Part shown: one piece after another, positions 7,932-15,800 of the stretch
Layout: each line of letters starts with the position of its first letter
How positions within the stretch are numbered: the first letter of the stretch is position 1
Assembly: GCA_016714045.1 (NCBI GenBank)
Contig: JADJNY010000015.1
Coordinates: 434,001-498,000, forward strand
Length of the DNA stretch: 64,000 nucleotides
From: Planctomycetota bacterium
Lineage (GTDB): Bacteria > Planctomycetota > UBA1135 > GCA-002686595
Direction of reading: 5' to 3'
Notes under the pieces: generated by a model
Told to the model about the DNA's origin: nothing
Databases searched by the model: none
The model's input: only the letters and a program-made list of their open reading frames with translations
Made by a program: the position numbers and the translations under genes

Positions 7932-9281
7932 TCACATGCCGAACGCGCCGCTCGTCCTCGCGCGCCCGCTCGCGAACCTCTCCGGCGCGAAGAACCCCAC
8001 GTCGAACGCGCTCACCGCTTCGCCGCACACCATCTGCGCCACGCCTTCGCCGATCGACGGGCTCAGCTTGAACCCGTGCCCGCTGAAGCCGCTCGCGACG
8101 ATCACGCCCGCGACGCCCTCCACGGGCCCGATCACCGCCTGCGCGTCCGGCGTCAGCGTGTACATCCCGTTGAGCGAGCCCGCGTCCGGTCGCTCCGCGT
8201 AGCTCGGCAACCGGCCAGACAACTTCGCGCGCGCCCAACGCTTGAAGTCGTCGCTCACGACGTCGTCGACCGCGTCGGGGTCGGCGACCTCCTCGTCCGA
8301 CGCGTAGTCCATGTGTCCGACGCGCGTGCGCTGCGTCAGCAGGTCGCAGCGCGTGTAGAAGCCGTGCTCGAGATCGAGCAGCACCGGGTGCGGCGCGGCG
8401 GGCAGCGCGTTCCCCTCGTTCCCGAAGCGCGCGAAGAGCTCGTCCTTCGCCGACAGACCGACCGTCGCGAGCGTCCGACTCCCGCGGCCCGTGCTCGTCG
8501 GATCAGGCCACGCGGCGTCGGGACCGCCCGACGTGACGAGCACCGAGGTCTCTGACGCCGTGGAGGAGCCGTTTGGCAGCGCGAGGAAGTGCTGCTCCGG
8601 CCGGACGACGCGCAGCGGGAGCTCGACCCCCGCGCGCGCGAGCAGCGGCCGCGTCCACGGACCGGCCGCGACGACGACCTGGTCGCATTCGATCAGGCCG
8701 TCATCGGTGCGCACGCCGCGCACGCGCCCGCCCTCGACGACGAGTTCCTCCGCGCGCACGCCGACGCGCGTGATCGCTCCGTGCTCGCGCGCGAGCGCCG
8801 CGAACGCGTGCACCGTGCGCACGGGATCGACCGCGCCCGCGCCCGGCTCCCACGCCGCGATCGTCGCGTCGGACGCGCGGATCCCGGGCACGAGCGCGCG
8901 CAACGCCGCCGCGTCGAGCAGCTCCACCTCGATCCCGAGCCCGCGCATCATCGCGACGTTGCGCTCGACGAGCTCCGCTTCACCCGGCTTCGCGCGGCTC
9001 CCGAGCGTCAACACGCCGCACGCCAGGAACGCCAGGTCGCGTCCCGTCGCGGCCTCGAAGCCCTTGAACACGCGCAGCGAGTCGCGCGCCATCGCCGCGA
9101 CCTCGCGGTCTCCGTAGAACTGCCGCAGGATCGCGCCCGACTTGCCGGACGAGCCCGCGGCGAGCTCCTTCTTCTCGAGCAACACGACCGGGTCGGTGTG
9201 CGGGTCGAGTCTGCGCGCGAGCTGCCACGCGATCGACACGCCCATGACCCCACCTCCGACGACGACGACTCGCGCGCGCAT
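7932..9281 (-). CDS. FAD-dependent oxidoreductase (DAO family)
   Basis: A 449-residue flavoprotein of the D-amino-acid oxidase/sarcosine oxidase/glycine oxidase superfamily. The N-terminus MRARVVVVGGGVMGVSIAWQ is a classic dinucleotide-binding motif, followed by ELAAGSSGKSGAILRQFYGD, which fits the second FAD contact of this family. Near the end, MYTLTPDAQAVIGPVEGVAG and ASGFSGHGFKLSPSIGEGVA are the conserved C-terminal FAD signature. The frame is open 19 codons further upstream, but the family start is MRARVVVVGGG at 9281. The substrate is probably a secondary or primary amine or amino acid and cannot be named from sequence. It converges with fliN across element A2. Confidence 0.85.
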   Translation of the reverse strand: MRARVVVVGGGVMGVSIAWQLARRLDPHTDPVVLLEKKELAAGSSGKSGAILRQFYGDREVAAMARDSLRVFKGFEAATGRDLAFLACGVLTLGSRAKPGEAELVERNVAMMRGLGIEVELLDAAALRALVPGIRASDATIAAWEPGAGAVDPVRTVHAFAALAREHGAITRVGVRAEELVVEGGRVRGVRTDDGLIECDQVVVAAGPWTRPLLARAGVELPLRVVRPEQHFLALPNGSSTASETSVLVTSGGPDAAWPDPTSTGRGSRTLATVGLSAKDELFARFGNEGNALPAAPHPVLLDLEHGFYTRCDLLTQRTRVGHMDYASDEEVADPDAVDDVVSDDFKRWARAKLSGRLPSYAERPDAGSLNGMYTLTPDAQAVIGPVEGVAGVIVASGFSGHGFKLSPSIGEGVAQMVCGEAVSAFDVGFFAPERFASGRARTSGAFGM

Positions 9282-9433
9282 GCGGCTGGCTCCGAATGAA
9301 ACCGGGATGTCGCGGAGGAACCGGAAGCTCCGCGGCACGGGAGCATAGCGGCTAAGGACAAGACGAACAGGAGCGCACGGTCGCGGACCGCGGCGCTCGG
9401 CTCCGGGCGCGCCCTCGGATAGAACACGAACCC

Positions 9434-10207
9434 ATGGACCTCGATTCGCTCCCGGTGAAGAACGGCTTCCGCATGCGCGGGGAAGCGGTCACGCGCCTCG
9501 AGACGCTCGTCGACGCGGCGTTCGCGTTCGCGCTGTCGATGCTGGTGATTTCCGTCGGGACGCTGCCGAAGGACGTGCCCGAGCTCTTCCTCGCGCTCCA
9601 CCGCTTGCCGACGTTCGCCGCGTGCTTCCTGATCGTCGTCGTCTTCTGGCTCGCGCACAACCGCTGGAGCCGCCGCTACGGCCTGGACGACGCGAAGACG
9701 ACGGGCTTGTCGCTCGCGCTCGTGTTCACCGTGCTCGTGTTCGTGTTCCCGCTGCGCATCGTGATGTCGGGCGGGATGAACTCGATGACCGGGGGCTGGG
9801 TGCCGTCCGAGATGCTCGTGCGCGGCATGGAGGACCTGCAGGGTTGCTTCATCGTCTACGGCGCGGGCTTCTGCGTCCTCAGCGCGATCATCGTGCAGTT
9901 GAACCGCATCGCGCTGAAGCGCGGGAGCGAGCTCGGGCTCGACGCGTACGAAGTGCTGTGCACCGAGGAGGAGATCGGCGCGTTCCGCAACCTCGTCCTC
10001 GTCGGGATCGCGTCGAGCACGCTCGCGTTCTTCCTGCGCCACTCCGAAGTGCGCGCGCTCGCCGGATTGCCGGGCTTCCTCTACGGCACGCTCGGCTTCA
10101 CGCAGACGTGGCACCACCGCCGGGCAGGCGCGCGGAGACGCGCGCTGGTCGAGTCGGGCGCCGTCGTGCGCGGCGGACGCGTGCTCACGCGCGGCGACAT
10201 CGATTGA
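9434..10207 (+). CDS. TMEM175-like (DUF1211) membrane channel protein
   Basis: A 257-residue protein with about six membrane helices. The first helix region RLETLVDAAFAFALSMLVIS matches the bacterial TMEM175/DUF1211 pattern 'R.e.f.DAvFAfAlTLLvi', a potassium-permeable channel family. A second set of helices follows with a His-Asn-Arg-Trp stretch (FWLAHNRWSRRYG), also typical. The tail is Arg-rich. It is a single gene, divergently placed 152 bases from the oxidoreductase start. Ion selectivity is family knowledge, not seen here. Confidence 0.7.
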   Translation: MDLDSLPVKNGFRMRGEAVTRLETLVDAAFAFALSMLVISVGTLPKDVPELFLALHRLPTFAACFLIVVVFWLAHNRWSRRYGLDDAKTTGLSLALVFTVLVFVFPLRIVMSGGMNSMTGGWVPSEMLVRGMEDLQGCFIVYGAGFCVLSAIIVQLNRIALKRGSELGLDAYEVLCTEEEIGAFRNLVLVGIASSTLAFFLRHSEVRALAGLPGFLYGTLGFTQTWHHRRAGARRRALVESGAVVRGGRVLTRGDID

Positions 10208-10280
10208 GCGCGGGATGGGGTGTGGAGGGGCGGATGGTGCTTGGCGCGGGCTGACGCCCGCAACCCGAGGGGTGGGGACG

Positions 10281-10490
10281 GGTGTCGGCCGGGAGCGGCG
10301 CTGCCAGATGGGACGACACGGGGAGAGGGTCGCAACGGAACACACGCGTGTGCTTCGCATCACGCACCCCGCACAAGCCAGGACCGGAAGACCGGTCCTG
10401 GCTTGCGCGGGGTTCTACTGGCTCTCAGCATCGAGCGCGGGGCACGGCGAGAGGGTGCGCGGCGCGAACACGTTCGAGAGGAGGCGCTCG
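10281..10490 (-). repeat. Family A intergenic hairpin element, copy A3 (subtype 1, reverse)
   Basis: Reverse-oriented copy between the TMEM175-like gene and ispG. It shows the right-end motif (GGTGTCGGCCGGGAGCGG), GGGTCGCAACGGA-CACACGCGTGTG, and a hairpin with arms ACCCCGCACAAGCCAGGACC and GGTCCTGGCTTGCGCGGGGT around the loop AAGA. It continues with GGCTCTCAGCATCGAGCGCG and the outer flank up to about 10490. The inner GGACC/GGTCC pair differs from GGGCC/GGCCC in other copies, a compensated change. Confidence 0.88.
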
Positions 10491-10535
10491 GTGTGCGCTG
10501 CTCGTCGCACGGAGCACGGTGCTCCGCATTCGGTG

Positions 10536-10611
10536 CTCGGCTTGCGGCGCTCGGCTTGCGGCGCTCGGCTTGCGGCGCTCGGCTTGCGGCGCTCGGCTTG
10601 CGGCGCTCGGC
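10536..10611. repeat. Tandem array, five 14-bp units
   Basis: Five perfect copies of CTCGGCTTGCGGCG run from 10536 to 10605, followed by a partial unit. They lie between element A3 and ispG. The remaining part of the 10208-10940 gap (10612-10940) holds no gene I can support; it must carry the ispG promoter, but no clear box is identified. Confidence 0.9.
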
Positions 10612-10940
10612 GCTCGCTCACGAAAACAGCCCCACCGAAGCCGTCGTGCGGCCAGGTGGGGCTGAGCTGGAGGAGCAGATCGATCCGGTTCCGCGAGCAC
10701 ACGTTGTGAGGGGAGACACGTGCACGACCGCGGGGGGTCCGGACCTTGGTGATCGACTCCCGCCCAGGTCTCCGCTCGCGCGGGAGACCCGTGTGGCTGG
10801 AAAGAGATGAAAATCCAAAGGTGGAGCGCACAATGGCGCGCTCGCGCCCCGGCACCGGCGGCCGTCCGGGCGGAGCGCACCTCCGCTTCGATCGAGACTC
10901 CGCCGCGCCGAAAAGCCCGTCGCGACGCCCTTTTTCCACG

Positions 10941-12074
10941 ATGATCCCGCCCCGCAAGACGCGCACGATCCACCTCCGCGACCTCCCGATCGGTGGCTCC
11001 GCCCCCATCGCCGTGCAGAGCATGGCCGCGACGCGCACCCGCGACGTCGAGGCCACGTTGCGGCAAGTGCGGCTCCTGGAAGCGGCCGGCGCGGACGTGA
11101 TCCGCATCGCGGTCGACAACCCCGAGGACGTCGCTGCGCTCGCGAAGATCCGCGCCGAGACGAAGGCGGTCCTTTCGGTCGATCTGCAGGAGCACTACCG
11201 GCTCGCCACGCAGGTGGCGCCCTTCGTCGACAAGGTCCGCTACAACCCCGGCCACCTCCACCACCACGAGAAGTCGAAGTCGATCGAGGACAAGGTCGCG
11301 TTCCTGATCGACGTCGCGGCGAAGCACGGCTGCGCGGTCCGCATCGGCATCAACGCGGGCTCGATCGCGCCGGCGTACGACGAGCGCTTCCCGGACGACC
11401 ACGTGAGCGCGATCGTCGCGTGCGCCGTCGACCACTGCGCGATCGTCGATCGCCTCGGCTTCACGAACTACCTCGTGTCGATCAAGGACAGCGACCCGCG
11501 CCTCGTGATCGACGCGAATGCGCGCTTCGCGGCAGAGCGGCCGGACGTGCCGATCCACCTCGGCGTCACGGAAGCGGGCATGCCGCCCGAGGGCATCATC
11601 AAGACGCGCATCGCGTTCGAGCAGCTCCTGTCGCGCGGAATCGGGGACACGCTGCGCGTCTCGTTGACGCTGCCGTTCGAGGAGAAGGGCAAGGAGATCG
11701 AGGTCGGGCGCGAGCTGATCCACGACATCGAGGCGGGACGCTTCCGCTCCGTGCCGCCGAACTTCTTCGACGGCCTCAACATCATCAGCTGCCCGTCGTG
11801 CTCACGCGTCGAGAACGAGAAGTTCATCGAGCTCGCCGAAGACGTCAAACGCCTCACGCAGTACGCGCAGGAGCACAAGCTCACGATCGCGGTGATGGGT
11901 TGCCGCGTGAACGGGCCGGGCGAGACGGACGACGCGGACTTGGGCCTCTGGTGCGGGCCGAACTTCGTCAACCTGAAGAAGGGCGAAGAGGAGCTCGGCG
12001 CCTTTCGCTACGACGAGATCCTGCCGCGGCTGAAGCGCGAGCTCGACCTGTTGATCGCGACCAAGACTCGCTGA
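10941..12074 (+). CDS. ispG: 4-hydroxy-3-methylbut-2-enyl diphosphate synthase IspG (GcpE)
   Basis: IspG is a [4Fe-4S] enzyme of the methylerythritol phosphate pathway that converts MEcPP to HMBPP. The 377-residue product starts MIPPRKTRTIHLRDLPIGG, followed by the typical PIAVQSMAATRT. The TIM barrel includes HFVDKVRYNPGH-like AP-FVDKVRYNPGHLHHHEK, and the cluster ligands are in SCPSCSR and GCRVNGPGE. The frame is open upstream for 65 codons, but family alignment favours ATG at 10941. Its last ~577 bp are repeated at 15073-15649 with about 93 % identity, so the gene's 3' end may have been exchanged. It is full length and presumably functional. Confidence 0.95.
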   Translation: MIPPRKTRTIHLRDLPIGGSAPIAVQSMAATRTRDVEATLRQVRLLEAAGADVIRIAVDNPEDVAALAKIRAETKAVLSVDLQEHYRLATQVAPFVDKVRYNPGHLHHHEKSKSIEDKVAFLIDVAAKHGCAVRIGINAGSIAPAYDERFPDDHVSAIVACAVDHCAIVDRLGFTNYLVSIKDSDPRLVIDANARFAAERPDVPIHLGVTEAGMPPEGIIKTRIAFEQLLSRGIGDTLRVSLTLPFEEKGKEIEVGRELIHDIEAGRFRSVPPNFFDGLNIISCPSCSRVENEKFIELAEDVKRLTQYAQEHKLTIAVMGCRVNGPGETDDADLGLWCGPNFVNLKKGEEELGAFRYDEILPRLKRELDLLIATKTR

Positions 12075-12281
12075 TCCTGGTGGACTCACGCGCGTGGGAC
12101 GGAGGGCCATGGAACACCGTCCCTGTGGATCCAGTGACGCACTGGGCGCCCTGCACTCCGCGGCAACTCGCTCCCGGACCCGTGGGGCGACCTTGTTCGT
12201 TCCATGTGCCGAGGTGCCAAGGTGGGTGTCTGCGGTTCACCGGAAACTCCCTACTCCTGCGTCACATGCAGTGGAGTTCGC

Positions 12282-14201
12282 TCAGCGAGCGCCCACGTCG
12301 ATGTCGAGCACGCTCTTCCGTCGTGGCACGATCTGGACCTCGAAGGGCCCGATACGCCGCGCCCCCGATCTGGCTGTCACGCGGTAGCGACCGGCGGCCA
12401 CGGGAATGAAGCGCACTGTGCCGTCGGGTCCATGCGGCTCGAGCGTGAACGGAGGAGCGGGCCCTGGTGGTTCCTCGGCCAGGTCGACGAGCCAGTGTCT
12501 TGCCGGAGACCCGTCCGAATAGTGAACGGTGCCCTCGAGCTCGCCATCCTCGCCGCACACGAACTCGGCCCTTTCTGGCTCGTTCGTGGCCGTCCAGGGT
12601 CCGTGCAGCACCCGTGCTGCTCCGACGATTTGCAATTCGGCGTAGTATTCCTGTCCGATGCGGAGCCCCTCGACGCGAAGTTCGCCCGAGTGCACCTCTG
12701 CCTGTGGACGTCGACTGCCGGACCACTCTCCGCCCGGCGTCCGCTCATAAAGAAGCAGGCCTGCATCCGCTGCGCGTCGTTGCCCATCCGCGAACGACCA
12801 TTGCGCTCGAAGGACTCCGCCTCGAATGCGTGCCTCGTCGACGAGGAAGACCAGGTCCTTGATTCCAGGCGCGACACCGTCCTCGTAGACGAAGCACTGT
12901 GGGCGCGCTGGATCGGGCAGGCACCAGACTTCGTAGAGAAAGCCAGGATGGAGATCTCGGACTTCGAATCTCCCGTCTGCCGAGGTTTGCGTCGGCTCCG
13001 AAACGCGAACGGCCTGAAAGCGGTGTTCGAGGAGCCACGCGCCTGCCTCCTCAGCCGATGTTGCGAAGGCTCCGACTTGGACTCCGCTCCAAGGCTCTCC
13101 AGTGGGCTTCGAAACCCGTCCCGAGATCGTGGCGGACTCCGTCACGAGGAGTTCGACCTGGACCTGTTGCTGCGAGAGCGTGACCTCCATGTGCACAGGC
13201 TCCAGCGTCAGGTAGCCGGCCCCGCGCGCCGCCAAGTCGAAGCCACCGGGCTCCCTCAGTTGGAAGTTGAAGCGACCACTCACGTCGGAAAGCACGGTTC
13301 GGCTCCCACGAGCTGGCTCCTGTGGACTGAGCACGACCTGCACTCCCGGGCAAACACCTCCAGCCACATTGCGAACCGTGCCTCGCACCTGGAGCTCCGG
13401 CTGCCCTTCGAAGACGAGGGACACGGTGTCCTCCGAGTCCCTGGGCCAATGCACGTCCTTGCTGGTGACCGTGCCGTCGTCCTTCGTCGCCGACACCACG
13501 AGGAGGCACGGCACGGCGTCGAGAGTGATCGAGAACCGACCAGACGAATCCGTTCTCACTCCCTCCCGGACGATAGGCGTTGAACCACCGATGATCCGTC
13601 CCTTTGGTTTCGCGAGGACGAGCGCGCCGACAACCGGGTTCCTCTCTTCCGACAGGACGACGCCGCGAAGGGCTCGCAGAGGGCGTAGCACGAGTTCGAG
13701 TTCGGATCCGACTGAACTCGCGAGCCGGACCTCCAATTCCCCAGACGTGCCGGCCCGCGCATCCTCTGCGCTCAGGACCAAGGACTCGAGCTCCGGAGGG
13801 ATCGGGAGTCGCGTGCGACCCTCTGAGTCGGTGAGGACAGTCTGCCTGGTTCGGCCCCCGCGAGACTCCATCGCTTGAACGGAGCAGCCCGCCACGGAGC
13901 GACCAGACGCATCGCGGCAGACGATGGTCAGCTCCGCCGGCTTCGACCGGTCGATCGTCCTGGTGACGTCCGCGGCGGGTGGTCTTGGCGCCACCACAGC
14001 GGTCGAGCGCGGCCCCGCGTCTTCGAGCGCCGGTGCGGGCTCCCCTTCACGTGTCGGGGGCCCCGCCTCACGCCCGGCTACAGGGGTGTCCTGGGTGGCG
14101 GAACTCGACGATGGACATGAAACATCCGACGAGAACAGCAGCACGACCAATGCACAGCCCACAACGGCTGCTGCCGCCAGCAATCGAAAGGCAATGGGCA
14201 T
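12282..14201 (-). CDS. Exported carboxypeptidase-regulatory-like repeat protein
   Basis: A 639-residue protein with an N-terminal hydrophobic segment (MPIAFRLLAAAAVVGCALVV, signal anchor or lipoprotein-like with a Cys at about 16) and then a Pro/Glu/Ala-rich linker. At least four beta-sandwich modules of the carboxypeptidase-regulatory (CarboxypepD_reg/Cna-B-like) type follow, recognisable from repeats such as LTDSEGRTRLPIP, RTDSSGRFSITLD, LSDVSGRFNFQLREPGGFDL and TSADGRFEVRDLHPGF. The function is unknown; such proteins are usually cell-envelope or adhesion components. It begins 37 bases after the Cys-rich gene on the same strand, so the two probably form an operon. GC content is visibly lower than in the neighbours, and the pair lies between two copies of the ispG 3' end. 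Confidence 0.75.
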   Translation of the reverse strand: MPIAFRLLAAAAVVGCALVVLLFSSDVSCPSSSSATQDTPVAGREAGPPTREGEPAPALEDAGPRSTAVVAPRPPAADVTRTIDRSKPAELTIVCRDASGRSVAGCSVQAMESRGGRTRQTVLTDSEGRTRLPIPPELESLVLSAEDARAGTSGELEVRLASSVGSELELVLRPLRALRGVVLSEERNPVVGALVLAKPKGRIIGGSTPIVREGVRTDSSGRFSITLDAVPCLLVVSATKDDGTVTSKDVHWPRDSEDTVSLVFEGQPELQVRGTVRNVAGGVCPGVQVVLSPQEPARGSRTVLSDVSGRFNFQLREPGGFDLAARGAGYLTLEPVHMEVTLSQQQVQVELLVTESATISGRVSKPTGEPWSGVQVGAFATSAEEAGAWLLEHRFQAVRVSEPTQTSADGRFEVRDLHPGFLYEVWCLPDPARPQCFVYEDGVAPGIKDLVFLVDEARIRGGVLRAQWSFADGQRRAADAGLLLYERTPGGEWSGSRRPQAEVHSGELRVEGLRIGQEYYAELQIVGAARVLHGPWTATNEPERAEFVCGEDGELEGTVHYSDGSPARHWLVDLAEEPPGPAPPFTLEPHGPDGTVRFIPVAAGRYRVTARSGARRIGPFEVQIVPRRKSVLDIDVGAR

Positions 14202-14238
14202 CGAGAGACCTCGGATGGCGCGACCTGAGCGCCTGACG

Positions 14239-14979
14239 TCACAGGCATTTGCAGTAGAACCAGTCGAGACCGCCGTGGACATGGTAGGCCTCCTTGCACT
14301 TGCCTGTCCCACAGGTTCCCGTGCAGTTCAGCTGAATGATCGTCGGCTCGATGATCGTAGCCTCCCCATGGCACGTGGCAGGCGGACTGGTGGGAGCCTG
14401 AGAACCGACCGTGCAGTTGCAGTAGGTGGGGTTGGGCTGGACGTTTCCGTTGCACACCGTGAAGGGTCCGCACGGCCCTTCGCAGGAGGTCATCAGTGTG
14501 CCGGCTCCCGTTTGCTTCACGACGACCTGGCAGTTCGTTGGTGCGCCATCATCGACGAACAGACCCTGCCCTTCCGTGTGGGAGGAACCGGAGGCAACCC
14601 ACAAAGGGCTACGAACGAGTTCCGCGTACTCGACGGGGTCAGGCTGAAACACACGGTCGGCCAACTCCGTTTCGGCTTCGGGAGACAACGCGAGCGAAGC
14701 ACGGGACACGATGTGCCCATGAACTCGGATGGGAGAGGGTCCGGTCCAGATGTAATCGAGGCCCGTCTGTTTGTCCGTACCTCCTGAAACGGAGGCCTTC
14801 GCGACCTCGAAGGCATCTTTCCATTCCTCATAGGTCAGCCCGGGCGAGCTGGCCAGTTCGTCGGCCGCCGCAGGAGTGGAGGCGGCCTCACTCGTCCTTT
14901 GGGAATAAACCAACGCCGAGAACACCAGTGCCGAGATCGACAGTGCGATTGCGAGCGTGATGTTGTGATTGCGAGCCAT
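14239..14979 (-). CDS. Exported Cys-rich protein, unknown function
   Basis: A 246-residue protein with an N-terminal membrane segment (about residues 8-26, LAIALSISALVFSALVYSQR), a soluble part (about 30-145), and a C-terminal third rich in Cys: CEGPCGPFTVCNG, NPTYCNCT, CHGE, NCTGTCGTGKCKEA, ending WFYCKCL. These are spaced like disulfide pairs in a small extracellular domain. I do not recognise the family. ATG at 14979 is the only good start. It is the first gene of a two-gene minus-strand unit placed inside the ispG duplication. Confidence 0.7.
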   Translation of the reverse strand: MARNHNITLAIALSISALVFSALVYSQRTSEAASTPAAADELASSPGLTYEEWKDAFEVAKASVSGGTDKQTGLDYIWTGPSPIRVHGHIVSRASLALSPEAETELADRVFQPDPVEYAELVRSPLWVASGSSHTEGQGLFVDDGAPTNCQVVVKQTGAGTLMTSCEGPCGPFTVCNGNVQPNPTYCNCTVGSQAPTSPPATCHGEATIIEPTIIQLNCTGTCGTGKCKEAYHVHGGLDWFYCKCL

Positions 14980-15072
14980 GTTTCATTTCATCTGCCCGGG
15001 TGGGAATCACCGGGTGGCGTGCCTTCTACTCGCTTCATGCAGCGACCGTCAACCCCCATCGTCGACGAGGCT

Positions 15073-15685
15073 CCTCGTGTCGATCAAGGACAGCGACCCG
15101 CGCCTCGTGATCGACGCGAACGCGCGCTTCGCGGCGGAGCGGCCGGACGTGCCGATCCACCTGGGCGTCACGGAAGCAGGCATGCCGCCCGAGGGCATCA
15201 TCAAGACGCGCATCGCGTTCGAGCAGCTCCTCGCGCGCGGCATCGGCGACACGCTGCGCGTCAGCCTGACGCTGCCCTTCGACGACAAGGGGAAAGAGAT
15301 CGCGGTCGGGCGCGAGCTCATCCACGACATCGAGCAAGGCCGCTTCCGCTCCGTTCCGCCGAACTTCTTCGACGGGCTGAACATCATCTCGTGCCCGTCG
15401 TGCTCGCGCGTCGAGAACGAGAAGTTCATCGAGCTCGCCGAGGACGTCAAACGCCTCACGCAGTACGCGCAGGAGCACAAGCTCACGATCGCGATGATGG
15501 GTTGCCGCGTGAACGGGCCGGGCGAGACGGACGACGTGGACCTCGGACTTTGGTGCGGACCGAACTTCGTCAACCTGAAGAAGGGTGAGGAGGAGCTCGG
15601 CGCCTTCCGCTACGACGAGATCCTGCCGCGGCTGAAGCGCGAGCTCGACGCGCTGATCCAGCGCGGCTCGCCTCCCTCGAACTGA
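15073..15685 (+). pseudogene. Truncated second copy of the ispG 3' end
   Basis: Bases 15073-15649 repeat 11471-12047 without any indel (constant offset of 3602). I count about 40 differences by hand, nearly all at third codon positions, and about seven residue changes in 192. Both cluster-ligand regions SCPSCSR and GCRVNGPGE are kept, but the first half of the protein is missing. The open frame extends upstream to 14969 through unrelated sequence, so any product would be an IspG C-terminal domain with a foreign leader. The last few codons differ from those of the full copy. Confidence 0.92.
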
Positions 15686-15732
15686 CGGCCGCGTCTCGAT
15701 CCGTTCCTGCCTGCGCGCGAAGCATGCGCCCT

Positions 15733-15786
15733 GGAAACGGCTCGAGCGCGCTCGGAGCGATCTCCGGGCGCGCTCGAGCCGTTTCC
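15733..15786. terminator. Bidirectional hairpin terminator
   Basis: Perfect 19-bp stem: GGAAACGGCTCGAGCGCGC at 15733-15751 and its complement at 15768-15786, with a 16-base loop. It lies between the convergent ispG fragment and the GH95 gene. No T-run follows, as expected at high GC. Confidence 0.75.
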
Positions 15787-15800
15787 GAGACGCGCTCGCG

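Noticed and set aside
10746..10940. 65-codon N-terminal extension of ispG
   Set aside because: Family alignment starts at MIPPRKTRTIHLRD (ATG 10941); the extension is Arg/Pro-rich and lacks homology.
12075..15072. Complete mobile element in the ispG duplication
   Set aside because: No integrase, transposase or terminal inverted repeat is visible; only the duplicated ispG end suggests recombination.
15073..15685. Second functional IspG
   Set aside because: Only the C-terminal half is present, fused to unrelated upstream sequence; it cannot make the barrel domain.
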